From an uncultured Clostridia bacterium (GTDB lineage: Bacteria > Bacillota > Clostridia > Oscillospirales > Acutalibacteraceae), in assembly GCA_947589415.1 (NCBI GenBank), contig CANQBP010000002.1, forward strand, positions 62,001 to 126,000: a DNA stretch of 64,000 nt, in the 5' to 3' direction. Below, piece by piece: positions 56,148 to 64,000 of the stretch (position 1 is its first letter; each line of letters opens with the position of its first letter). The notes under the pieces are model-generated. The model made no database searches. It was not told the DNA's origin and saw only the letters and a program-made list of their open reading frames with translations. The position numbers and the translations under genes were made by a program.

Positions 56148-56732
56148 ATGGCAATCAGTTTAGTAAAAGGACAGAAGGTATCTTTGGATAACTCTCTTAC
56201 ACACGCATTGGTGGGTCTTGGCTGGGATACAAACCGTTATGACGGCGGATACGATTTTGACCTTGATGCATCGGTATTCCTGCTCGGAGAAAACGGAAAA
56301 CTTCAGAGGGACGAGGATTTTATTTTCTACAATAACCTTAGAAGCAGAAACGATGCTGTGGTTCATACGGGAGATAACCTTACCGGTGAGGGTGAGGGAG
56401 ATGATGAGGTCATAATGATAGACTTTACCAAAATACCCGATGATGTGAAAAGAATTGCGATATGCGTAACGATTTATGAAGCTGCCGAGCGCGGACAGAA
56501 TTTCGGACAGGTTTCAAATGCCTATATACGTATAGCAAAGTTGGCAGATGAATTTGATACGGTGGGAGAAACCGTATTAAAGTTCGATCTTGAGGAGGAA
56601 TTTTCCATTGAAACCGCATTGGTTGTTGCAGAAATATACAACAAAAACGGTCAATGGAGATTTAATGCCGTTGCCGGAGGATATCAGGGAGGATTGGAAG
56701 CTATTGTGCGTTCGTTCGGCGGCAACGTATAG
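56148..56732 (+). CDS. terD: TerD-family protein, second copy
   Basis: A 194-residue canonical TerD protein: MAISLVKGQKVSLD start, FDLDASVFLLG and GDNLTGEGEGDDEVI calcium loops, ending AVAGGYQGGLEAIVRSFG. It is closer to the family consensus than the first copy. The 226-base gap before it holds the dyad CCGTATA-A-TATACGG (56073-56087) and the hairpin TTCCCG/CGGGAA (56099-56115) but no gene. GGGAGG precedes the ATG. Confidence 0.97.
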   Translation: MAISLVKGQKVSLDNSLTHALVGLGWDTNRYDGGYDFDLDASVFLLGENGKLQRDEDFIFYNNLRSRNDAVVHTGDNLTGEGEGDDEVIMIDFTKIPDDVKRIAICVTIYEAAERGQNFGQVSNAYIRIAKLADEFDTVGETVLKFDLEEEFSIETALVVAEIYNKNGQWRFNAVAGGYQGGLEAIVRSFGGNV

Positions 56733-56807
56733 GTTTGTGCAGACAGGACGGAGAAATTTCGTGAATACGTCTTATGAATCTGCACTATTTTAAAAGAGGT
56801 GTAATGC

Positions 56808-58109
56808 ATGAGAGAGTTTGTGAAGGGTCAAAAAATCAGAACACTGTCGGGCGGTGAACTTGAGGTTTTACAGAAGCTCGGAAACGGCGGTCAGGGTATA
56901 GTCTATAAGGTAAGATATAACGGAAGAGAGCTTGCACTTAAATGGTATTTTATAAATAAGCTCGGAGATCCCGATAAATTTTATCGGAACATTCAAAACA
57001 ACATAAAGCATGGCGCACCCGATAAAGCGTTTTTGTGGCCTCTTGAGATAACCGAATATTATGAGGGAAGCTACGGATATCTTATGGAATTAAGACCGCA
57101 GGAATATAAGGACTTTTCGCAATTTCTTCTTGCAAAGGAAAAATTCGGAAGTATAGGAGCTGTTATAAATGCTGCGCTTTGTATAACCAACGGCTTCCAT
57201 GAGCTGCACCGCAGCGGATTCAGCTATCAGGATCTTAATGACGGAAATTTCTTTGTTAATCCTAAGACGGGCGATGTCCTTATATGCGATAACGATAATG
57301 TTGCACCCTACGGGGAGAGCTTGGGCATCGCCGGAAAATGCAGGTACATGGCACCCGAAGTTGTAACGGGAAGAAAAAGACCCGATATACATACGGATCT
57401 TTTTTCGCTGGCAGTAGTACTGTATATGTTTTTGTTCCTCAATCACCCGCTTGAGGGAAAGAGGACGATGTGCCCGTGTCTGACGGAGGAACATGAACGC
57501 AGATTTTACGGTACGGAACCCGTATTTGTCTGGGATTCCCGTAATGATGCGAACAGACCTGTCAGGGGTGTTCATGTTAATGAAATAAAACTATGGTCGG
57601 TCTATCCCGAATTTATACGCAAAACCTTTGAAGAGGCTTTCGGAAAGGAACAGATGACGGGTACGGAAAGAGAACATAGAGTTAAGGAACGTACTTGGCA
57701 AGATGTATTTGTTGCCTTGAGAGATGTTACGGTTACTTGTCCGATATGCAGGGGCGAAACATTTGCGGATATTTCGGGAAAGCCGTACAAATGTATTAAC
57801 TGCGGGCGCAGTCTTTCGGCTGTATCCGTTATCAGGGTTAAAAATTACAATGTGGCTGCCCTGCCCGGAAAGAAGCTGTATTCATGTCATGTGATTTATG
57901 ACAGCGATGATTTTAAGGAAGTTAAGGGTGAAGTGGTTGCAAGCAGAAACGACCATTCAATAATCGGGTTGAAAAATCAGTCGGAAAATGTATGGACGGC
58001 AATATTGCCTAACGGTATGACAAAACCATATGAAACGGATAAGGTCATAAGACTCGTAAAAGGACTTAAAATAGATTTCGGACACGGCAATATCGCTGAA
58101 ATTATATGA
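56808..58109 (+). CDS. Ter-associated protein kinase with zinc ribbon
   Basis: A 433-residue Ser/Thr-kinase-like protein. The glycine loop is GNGGQGIVYKV and the ATP Lys is Lys45 (ALKWY). The catalytic loop is YQDLNDGNF (Asp142, Asn147), the metal Asp lies in ICDNDN in place of DFG, and MAPEVV is present. A C4 zinc ribbon follows (CPICRG, CINCGR, about residues 308-330), then a beta-rich C-terminal domain of unclear type. Together with the next two genes it forms the kinase/vWA/phosphatase triad known from ter loci. No membrane helix. Confidence 0.9.
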   Translation: MREFVKGQKIRTLSGGELEVLQKLGNGGQGIVYKVRYNGRELALKWYFINKLGDPDKFYRNIQNNIKHGAPDKAFLWPLEITEYYEGSYGYLMELRPQEYKDFSQFLLAKEKFGSIGAVINAALCITNGFHELHRSGFSYQDLNDGNFFVNPKTGDVLICDNDNVAPYGESLGIAGKCRYMAPEVVTGRKRPDIHTDLFSLAVVLYMFLFLNHPLEGKRTMCPCLTEEHERRFYGTEPVFVWDSRNDANRPVRGVHVNEIKLWSVYPEFIRKTFEEAFGKEQMTGTEREHRVKERTWQDVFVALRDVTVTCPICRGETFADISGKPYKCINCGRSLSAVSVIRVKNYNVAALPGKKLYSCHVIYDSDDFKEVKGEVVASRNDHSIIGLKNQSENVWTAILPNGMTKPYETDKVIRLVKGLKIDFGHGNIAEII

Positions 58110-58133
58110 ATGACGGAGAAAGAGGGATTATAA

Positions 58134-58895
58134 ATGGGATTATATGACGATGTTGTGGAAGTTCCGAGAAGAACTATGGTATTGTTTTTCGTTGTTGATA
58201 CATCGGGAAGCATGAGCGGGGAGAAAATCGGCAAGGTTAATTTTGCAATAGATGAGATTGTGCCCGAGTTGAAAAAAATCTCCGAAAATAATGCCGATGC
58301 GCAGATTAAAATTGCTACGCTTACGTTCTCCACGGGTGCAAGGTGGATAGAAACCTCACCGGTTGCGGCAGAAAATTTCAGATGGAATTATCTTGATGCG
58401 GGCGGTGTTACGGATCTTGGCGAGGCGTGTAACCAACTGAACGAAAAACTTTCAAGAAACGCTTTTATGAGTGACGCTACGGGTTCTTTTGCCCCGGCAA
58501 TATTTCTTTTGTCGGACGGTGCGCCGACTGATAATTATAAACACGGTCTTGACAAGCTGAAACAGAATAACTGGTTCAAAAAAGCAATAAAAGTTGCGAT
58601 TGCGATAGGGGAAGATGCAAATACTAATGTTCTTGCGGATTTTACCGGTAATTCGGAGGCAGTGATAACAGTTCATACTCCGGAGGCACTTAAAAAATGG
58701 ATACAGTTTGTAAGCGTTCGTGCATCCGAAATAGGAAGTAAAAGCTCAAATGCAAATATAGGACTAACTTCCGAAAAAGACGGCGATGTTTGTGTGGGTA
58801 TCGAAAGTAAGCAGGACGAATTTGTAAATGATATAAAGGCGGAGGCAGCCGAACAGGGCGATTGGGATTCTTTTGACGATAATATACAGTGGTAA
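58134..58895 (+). CDS. terY: von Willebrand factor A protein, TerY-like
   Basis: A 253-residue cytosolic vWA-domain protein. The MIDAS metal site is intact: VVDTSGSMSG (Asp22, Ser24, Ser26), Thr in GGVTDLG, and Asp in LLSDGAP. The C-terminal 45 residues are acidic and probably flexible. TerY proteins act as scaffolds with the kinase and PP2C phosphatase of the same locus (known for the triad). It lies 24 bases after the kinase gene. Confidence 0.92.
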   Translation: MGLYDDVVEVPRRTMVLFFVVDTSGSMSGEKIGKVNFAIDEIVPELKKISENNADAQIKIATLTFSTGARWIETSPVAAENFRWNYLDAGGVTDLGEACNQLNEKLSRNAFMSDATGSFAPAIFLLSDGAPTDNYKHGLDKLKQNNWFKKAIKVAIAIGEDANTNVLADFTGNSEAVITVHTPEALKKWIQFVSVRASEIGSKSSNANIGLTSEKDGDVCVGIESKQDEFVNDIKAEAAEQGDWDSFDDNIQW

Positions 58896-58912
58896 AAGGG
58901 GGAGGCATTGTT

Positions 58913-60118
58913 ATGAATGCGAGATCCTTTCATTTATCCGTGCGAGGTTCAAACCATATAAAAAAAGACAAGGAATGTCAGGATGCTTCCGCAAGCTATT
59001 ATGATGACGACTGTGCGGTTGCGGTCGTCTGTGACGGTCACGGCGGTGACGACTATATAAGAAGTGCCGCAGGTTCAAAAATAGGCTGCACCGTTGCCGA
59101 GAAAAACATAAGGGATTTTATTCGGGACGCGGATATTGATACATTCCTCTCCGCCCCCGAAAGACATTTGAAAAATCTTGAGGCGAGTATAATAAACGAC
59201 TGGAACGAGTCGGTTGCCCGTTATCACGAACAAAATCCTTTTACCGAGGCTGAATTGAGTATTATTTCCCCCAAAGCAAGAAAAAAATATGTGGAATATA
59301 AAAATATAGAAAGTGCATACGGAACAACAATGATTGCCGTTGCCATGACCCGCAGGTATTGGTTCGGAATCCATATAGGCGACGGTAAATGCGTTGCCGT
59401 AAATTATGAAAGCGAGTTCAAGCAGCCCATACCTTGGGACGATAATTGTTTTTTAAATGTGACGACATCAATATGCGACTCCGATGCAATAGACGAATTT
59501 CGTTATTTCTGTTCGGAAAAGCTCCCCGCAGCGGTTTTTGTCGGTTCTGACGGAATAGACGACTGTTTCAGTAATAACCGACAGTTGAACGGTCTTTATA
59601 AAACCGTTTTGTATTCTTTTTCGGCATCGGATTTTGATGATGCCTGTCGGGGACTTGAGGATTATCTGCCGAGATTGTCCGAAAAGGGCAGCGGTGACGA
59701 TGTGTCTGTGGCTGCAATACTTGATATGGAGCGTGTGCCGTATTTGTCTGTGGTCAAAGAGTTTGATACGGAAAAGGAAAAGGCACGTATCAGAGAGAAT
59801 GAGCGCAGGAGAAACGAAGAAAACACATCACAAAAAATCAATATTGACGGGGAAAATAAAAAAATTGACGTACAGAGCAATACGGAAAGCGCAGAATGTA
59901 AGAAAAAACCGTTGTACTGTGAAGTATGTGGAAGGCAGATTAAAAACGGCGAAAAATTCTGTACCGAATGCGGTACTAAGGTTAAATACGGTACGGAAAG
60001 TACGGACGTTCCCGAAAATATCGGTATGGCGGCAGAAAAACTGCCCGTTAAAGTAAAAAGTGATTGCCGCATTGACGCTGAAAGCAATCAGAATGTCAAA
60101 CGGGAAACGGAAACATAA
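58913..60118 (+). CDS. PP2C-type phosphatase with C-terminal zinc ribbon
   Basis: A 401-residue protein. An N-terminal PP2C domain has metal residues in CQDASA and VVCDGHGGDDY (Asp41), FVGSDGIDD and GSGDDVSVAAI. A charged helical linker (about 285-345) leads to a zinc ribbon, CEVCGRQ and CTECGTK, near residues 340-360. It probably reverses the action of the upstream kinase. The ATG at 58913 has GGGGGAGG upstream. A terminator 59 bases after the stop closes the terD-terD-kinase-vWA-PP2C unit. Confidence 0.92.
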   Translation: MNARSFHLSVRGSNHIKKDKECQDASASYYDDDCAVAVVCDGHGGDDYIRSAAGSKIGCTVAEKNIRDFIRDADIDTFLSAPERHLKNLEASIINDWNESVARYHEQNPFTEAELSIISPKARKKYVEYKNIESAYGTTMIAVAMTRRYWFGIHIGDGKCVAVNYESEFKQPIPWDDNCFLNVTTSICDSDAIDEFRYFCSEKLPAAVFVGSDGIDDCFSNNRQLNGLYKTVLYSFSASDFDDACRGLEDYLPRLSEKGSGDDVSVAAILDMERVPYLSVVKEFDTEKEKARIRENERRRNEENTSQKINIDGENKKIDVQSNTESAECKKKPLYCEVCGRQIKNGEKFCTECGTKVKYGTESTDVPENIGMAAEKLPVKVKSDCRIDAESNQNVKRETET

Positions 60119-60176
60119 ACAGAGGTGTCCCCTATACGGGGCGCAAACATATCAGACTAAGCGGTTTTCGCTGAAG

Positions 60177-60216
60177 GCAGATATATCTTGTTTTGGTGAT
60201 ATATCTGCATTTTATT
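60177..60216 (+). terminator. Intrinsic terminator after the PP2C gene
   Basis: GCAGATATATC/GATATATCTGC, an 11-bp perfect stem with a 10-base loop, then ATTTTATT. It shows that the long open frame through here is not all coding. Confidence 0.88.
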
Positions 60217-60257
60217 ATAAGGCTGTGCTGCGGCGTAAAGATGGGGGACTGCAAGCT

Positions 60258-61772
60258 GTGACGGATAATATTACAAACAGTAACGGTACAGGTTCATACG
60301 GCTGTTCGGATCCGAACGGACGTGAACAGAGCAAAAGAGATTTCCGAAATATAATTTTTAAAATAATGCGGGAATACGGCAATAATATAACGGAAGATAC
60401 CGAAAGGTTCAATGCTCTTCTTATGGACTTTGCTCCCGATATGTCAAAGGAACGTAAATTGATTATAAATGCCTTGAAAGAGGGTGTTCTGATACAGTTG
60501 AGAAGATGTATCGAAGAACACTGCGAAACGGCGGAGGAAGCGGCGGATAAATGTACCGCTATGCTTGTGTCCGAAATGTTCATTACGGAGGAGGCTGCAA
60601 GATACGCTGTCGGTATTATAGCGGACACCATGAAATTCGAGGACGGCAGCCGCAGTCGGGACGTTGATGTATGCGGCGAATGTTTGAACGGAAAACAACT
60701 GTTAAAGGGGCAAAAAATATTCGGCACGGTCGTAACCGAAAAAGATTTGAGAGAATATGACAGCATAGGATATAAAGCGTTTGCACTAAACAAAGAGCTT
60801 GAGCAGGTCAATATACCGGAGAATATTAAAAGTATTCGTCCGAAGGCTTTTTACGGCTGCCGAGCATTGAAAAGGGTGAGCATATCCGCAAAAACGGAGA
60901 AAATCGGGAGGGAAATATTTGACGGCTGTACGGCTCTTGAAAATATTGAAACGGCGGGAAACCCCAATTATTGCGTATGCGACAGTTTTTTTATTGACAG
61001 GAAGAATAAGGTGCTTATGAGATACATAAACAGCGGAGCAGAAACGGTAAGTGTTCCCGACGGTATTAAAACAATAAGCAGGAGGGCGTTTGAGGGGTCT
61101 GAACCGAAAAGCGTAAAAATCTCCGAATGTGTGGAAAAAATAGAGGATAAGGCTTTTTTTTATGCAGCGGATATCGAACGGATAGACACGGACGGCAGAA
61201 ATAAATCTTTTAGAAGTATTGACGGCGTACTGTACAGCCGTGACGGGAGGGAGCTTATATGCTATCCCGTGGGAAAGAGAGATACCGCTTATTTTGTTGA
61301 GGACGGGACGGTAAAAATCGGAAAGAGAGCTTTTGGAAATGCAGCGTTTCTTTCGGGGATAGTATTTAATAACAGTCTTAAAGAAATAGCGGAAAGTGCT
61401 TTTGAAAACTGCTGTGAGATTGAAAATATTATTTTGCCCGAAAGTGTGGAGCTTATAGGCGAGAGAGCATTTCGTTACTGCGAAAAAATGATAAGTGTTA
61501 TTTTACCGCATAATATAGTAAGAATAGGTGATTGTGCCTTTCAGGGCTGCCGCCGATTAAAGAGCATAAGTATTCCGAAAAACGTAAGGGAAATCGGTAA
61601 TATGGCTTTTATGGGCTGCGCTTCGCTTGAAAAAGCGGTTATACAGGAAAATGTTTCATTTATGGGAAATGAAGTATTTTGCGATTGCCCGAATATTGAG
61701 GTCACGGTAAAGGGAAACGAATATGCGGTCATGTATTGTAAGATGCATAAAATAAGATACAGCGTTGTGTGA
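60258..61772 (+). CDS. BspA-type leucine-rich-repeat protein with helical N-domain
   Basis: A 504-residue cytoplasmic protein. Residues 25-140 form a helical domain (FRNIIFKIMREYG, LLMDFAPDMSKERKLIINALKEG, AARYAVGIIADTM) that I have seen in front of diverse effector and scaffold domains in bacterial signalling proteins. From about residue 190 on there are roughly ten BspA/LRR_5 repeats (IPENIKSIRPKAFYGCRAL, LPESVELIGERAFRYC). There is no signal peptide, unlike most BspA proteins. GTG at 60258 is chosen because GGGGGA lies ten bases before and the upstream frame crosses the terminator. Likely a protein-binding component of the Ter system (inference). Confidence 0.82.
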   Translation: MTDNITNSNGTGSYGCSDPNGREQSKRDFRNIIFKIMREYGNNITEDTERFNALLMDFAPDMSKERKLIINALKEGVLIQLRRCIEEHCETAEEAADKCTAMLVSEMFITEEAARYAVGIIADTMKFEDGSRSRDVDVCGECLNGKQLLKGQKIFGTVVTEKDLREYDSIGYKAFALNKELEQVNIPENIKSIRPKAFYGCRALKRVSISAKTEKIGREIFDGCTALENIETAGNPNYCVCDSFFIDRKNKVLMRYINSGAETVSVPDGIKTISRRAFEGSEPKSVKISECVEKIEDKAFFYAADIERIDTDGRNKSFRSIDGVLYSRDGRELICYPVGKRDTAYFVEDGTVKIGKRAFGNAAFLSGIVFNNSLKEIAESAFENCCEIENIILPESVELIGERAFRYCEKMISVILPHNIVRIGDCAFQGCRRLKSISIPKNVREIGNMAFMGCASLEKAVIQENVSFMGNEVFCDCPNIEVTVKGNEYAVMYCKMHKIRYSVV

Positions 61773-61783
61773 ATTTATGAAAA

Positions 61784-62797
61784 ATGAGAAATGAAAGATA
61801 TTATTACAGTATTATGACTGCCGATGAGAAAAGCGCATACAGAATTATTTATGACGGTCTGAAAATGCGTTCATATAATATTTCTGCGGCTGTTCCTTTG
61901 TCACAAATTGATATGCAGGAAGTGTACCTCAAGGTGCTTTATGATAATCCGATGTTTTATTACGTAAACCAGACGGTTGTAAGAATGCGGGGAACGTTCG
62001 GTTATTGGGAACTGCTTCCCGAATATCTTTACACAAGCAGGGAAATAAGCATTATTAACAATGATATCAGGAATATTATACGTAAAATAAGAAATAAAAC
62101 GGCAGGATTTATAAATGACGAGTTTCGCCTCGAAAAATGTCTGCATGACAGTGTGGTGAGGAGTGTTGCGTATGACTACAATTCATTGAAAAAACAGGAT
62201 TCTTTCAATGCACACTCAATTGTCGGTGCATTTCTTGACAAACGTGCGGTATGTGAGGGAATAGCAAAGGCTTTTAAGCTGCTTTGCAACGAATTTGGCA
62301 TAAAATGCATTGTTGTGTTGGGAAAGGCTGATGAACGGGGTAATTTTGACGGCGGAGAGTATCATGCATGGAATTTGGTCAAGATACGAAACGAGTCATA
62401 TTATGTTGATGTTACATGGGATAATATGTACGAGGGAGAATTACAGCATATAAGCTATGATTACTTTAATGTCACGACCAAAGATATTATGCTCGATCAT
62501 CAGCCCATGGGGGATCTGCCGATATGTACCTCAACAGACCTTAATTATTTTCATTATACAAACAGTTTTGTAAGCACCTTCGGAGAACTGGAAACACTTA
62601 TAGACAAAAGACTCGGCTCGGATAAGATAATATTCAAGGCATTGAAAAATAAAGGACAGTTTATGAACCTCAAAGAATTGGAGAGAAAAACATATGAGGC
62701 TCTGATAAAAACTATGTTCAGAAGAATGTGTACAAGACCGTTTGCATTAGTTTTTAATGAAATGCATAATATTGGAAAGATATTTTTTGCAGGCTGA
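61784..62797 (+). CDS. Transglutaminase-like protease-fold protein
   Basis: A 337-residue protein with the transglutaminase-like core. The catalytic triad is visible as Cys157 (RAVCEGIAKAF), His194 (EYHAWNLVK) and Asp209 (YYVDVTWD). The N-terminal 110 residues are helical; the C-terminus (from about 260) is basic and helical. No signal peptide, so it would act in the cytosol on proteins. The start lies 11 bases after the LRR gene. Activity (protease, peptidase or cross-linker) cannot be told. Confidence 0.85.
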   Translation: MRNERYYYSIMTADEKSAYRIIYDGLKMRSYNISAAVPLSQIDMQEVYLKVLYDNPMFYYVNQTVVRMRGTFGYWELLPEYLYTSREISIINNDIRNIIRKIRNKTAGFINDEFRLEKCLHDSVVRSVAYDYNSLKKQDSFNAHSIVGAFLDKRAVCEGIAKAFKLLCNEFGIKCIVVLGKADERGNFDGGEYHAWNLVKIRNESYYVDVTWDNMYEGELQHISYDYFNVTTKDIMLDHQPMGDLPICTSTDLNYFHYTNSFVSTFGELETLIDKRLGSDKIIFKALKNKGQFMNLKELERKTYEALIKTMFRRMCTRPFALVFNEMHNIGKIFFAG

Positions 62798-62854
62798 TGA
62801 TAAGGGTAAAAAAGTAATATCGTAAGCAAAAGCTGATTTTGGGGAGTGTCGCAG

Positions 62855-63541
62855 GTGAAATTCAGAATTGTGGGAAATGTTGTTCCTGCCGTTGAGGTAC
62901 TTTTTGAACAGGCGGGAGAGGAAATGATAACCCAGTCGGGTGGTATGGCATGGATGTCGGACGGTATAACCATGACTACCGATACAAACGGCGGTGCATT
63001 GGCAGGACTCGGAAGAATGTTTGCGGGAGAAAGCATTTTTATGGCCCACTACAAAGCACAGAAGTCCGGAAGCGTGATTGCCTTTGCAGCAACAGTCCCC
63101 GGAAAAGTTGTACCCGTAAAGATGAGGGAATATCCGGGCGGTCTTATCTGCCAGAAAGGTGCATTTCTATGCTCGCAGTCGTCCGTCAGGCTTAATATAG
63201 AGTTTACAAGAAAATTATCATCGGGGCTTTTCGGCGGTGAAGGTTTTATCCTTGAAAAACTTAGCGGAAGCGGTGCGGCTTTTCTTGAGGTTGACGGTGA
63301 TGTTGTGGAAAAAACTCTCGGTGTCGGGGAGGTCATAAAGGTTGATACGGGAAATGTCGTTGCTTTCGAGAGCGGAATGAAATATGAAATTGAAACGGTA
63401 CACGGATTTAAAAATATTCTGTTCGGCGGAGAGGGATTGTTTTTAACAAGAATAACGGGACCGGGAAAGGTTATTTTACAGACACAGAATATAAGGGATT
63501 TCGCAAATTTGCTTTCGGGGATTATACCGAGGAATAATTAG
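62855..63541 (+). CDS. AIM24 family protein (TIGR00266-like)
   Basis: A 228-residue beta-rich protein with the AIM24/TIGR00266 pattern: GEEMITQSGGMAWMSDGI near residue 25, a Gly-rich GGALAGLGRMFAGES, GGLICQKGAFLCS and GGEGLFLTRITGPGKVILQT. The family is widespread, and its function is unclear. The start is GTG at 62855 with GGGGAG eight bases upstream. AIM24 proteins often occur near TerD and vWA genes. Confidence 0.9.
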   Translation: MKFRIVGNVVPAVEVLFEQAGEEMITQSGGMAWMSDGITMTTDTNGGALAGLGRMFAGESIFMAHYKAQKSGSVIAFAATVPGKVVPVKMREYPGGLICQKGAFLCSQSSVRLNIEFTRKLSSGLFGGEGFILEKLSGSGAAFLEVDGDVVEKTLGVGEVIKVDTGNVVAFESGMKYEIETVHGFKNILFGGEGLFLTRITGPGKVILQTQNIRDFANLLSGIIPRNN

Positions 63542-63554
63542 GAGTTGTGCAGAA

Positions 63555-64000
63555 TTGGATATATTTTTTTCGGATCTTGATAATACACTCATATATTCGC
63601 ATAACAGAAAAATGCTTTGTGAAAAGACGGCGGTGGAATATCTTAACGGGAGAGAACAAAGTTATATGACTTGCATGACATATAATTTTTTAAGAAATGC
63701 CGAATGGCTAAATCTTGTGCCTGTTACCGCAAGAACGGAAGAACAGTACAGGAGAATTAACTGCGCTGATGAATTGAATATAAAGTACGCCGTAATATGT
63801 AACGGCGGGAAACTGCTTGTAAACGGTAATGAGGACGAAAAATGGACGGCGGAAACACTTGAGCTTGTGTCCGAACAGCTTGGCGAATTTGAAAAGGCAG
63901 TCGATTTTTTCGGGAAAATTTGCGGAAAATCAAAAATACACAAACCGGAACCGTATATGGCATATGCTGTATCCGAAAATGCGGGTGAACTTTGCAGGAA
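63555..64000 (+). CDS. HAD-family phosphatase, cut by window end
   Basis: The first 148 codons of a haloacid-dehalogenase hydrolase that continues past the window. Motif I is DIFFSDLDNTLIYS, and motif II may be VPVTARTEEQY. The start is TTG at 63555 with AGGAG ten bases upstream, 13 bases after the AIM24 gene. HAD phosphatases belong to the nucleoside-like metabolite module described for ter loci, so PRTase, ATP-grasp or TerC genes may follow (inference). Confidence 0.82.
   Translation, partial: MDIFFSDLDNTLIYSHNRKMLCEKTAVEYLNGREQSYMTCMTYNFLRNAEWLNLVPVTARTEEQYRRINCADELNIKYAVICNGGKLLVNGNEDEKWTAETLELVSEQLGEFEKAVDFFGKICGKSKIHKPEPYMAYAVSENAGELCR

Noticed and set aside
55966-56163. A short plus-strand frame between the two terD genes
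   Set aside because: No ribosome site; it spans dyad symmetry elements and overlaps the true terD start.
60060-60257. A 66-codon N-terminal extension of the LRR protein
   Set aside because: It overlaps the PP2C gene and runs through an 11-bp terminator; GTG 60258 has a ribosome site and gives a sensible N-terminus.

Overview
The window looks like a chromosomal segment of a low-to-moderate GC, anaerobic Firmicute of class Clostridia, most likely an Oscillospiraceae/Ruminococcaceae-type gut bacterium. The grounds are gene content: the SCIFF peptide with its radical-SAM maturase, YunB and CwlD sporulation-type proteins, YlbF, YqeG and AddAB. There are also strong Shine-Dalgarno sites, consensus TTGACA/TATAAT promoters, and a leader that fits the gut-metagenome PGK RNA. 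The species cannot be fixed from the sequence alone. No rRNA, tRNA, IS element or CRISPR array was seen.

Layout. 0.2-6.2 kb: an information-processing cluster with a dGTPase-like HD protein, DnaG, and three sigma-70 genes in a row. The outer two are near-identical full RpoD proteins; the middle one is degenerate and lacks region 4. 6.4-12 kb: rpsU, then yqeG, a DUF6572-like gene, aroQ, an M24 peptidase, a DUF2185-like gene, tgt, yajC and a TIGR04086-type membrane protein. 12.1-13.8 kb: the SCIFF ranthipeptide precursor, a hairpin attenuator and the SCIFF maturase. 13.9-15.3 kb: the infC-rpmI-rplT operon with its attenuator leader; infC starts at ATT. 15.3-18.2 kb: two uncharacterised small proteins and a GH31 alpha-glucosidase. 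18.3-22.2 kb: a structured leader (PGK RNA candidate) and the glycolytic operon pgk-tpiA-gpmI.

22.3-26.3 kb, mostly minus strand: a DUF4358 protein, a probable 6S RNA, a DUF1292 protein, an unidentified promoter-driven structured RNA followed by about 530 bp of GT-rich non-coding DNA, a TSCPD protein, and the rpsF-ssb-rpsR operon. 26.6-29.7 kb: an AT-rich type II restriction-modification island with a C-protein, its C-box operator, an endonuclease and two methyltransferases of different classes. 29.8-33.2 kb: galU, a RING-like membrane protein and prfB. 33.3-43.4 kb: addB-addA, mntP, yunB and miaB. 43.5-52 kb: ylbF-mutS-mutL, a coiled-coil protein, cwlD and radA. 52-54.7 kb, minus strand: a small Cys-rich protein, a zinc-ribbon membrane protein with an acidic tail, and a SEDS-family (RodA/FtsW) protein that appears to start at ATT.

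55-64 kb: the most unusual region is a TerD-type stress/signalling locus. It reads TerD, TerD, a protein kinase with a zinc ribbon, a vWA (TerY-like) protein, a PP2C phosphatase with a zinc ribbon, a BspA-type leucine-rich-repeat protein, a transglutaminase-like protein, an AIM24 protein and a HAD phosphatase cut by the window edge. The kinase/vWA/phosphatase trio matches the known TerY-P phospho-signalling triad. The LRR, transglutaminase-like and AIM24 proteins are an accessory set whose role is unknown.
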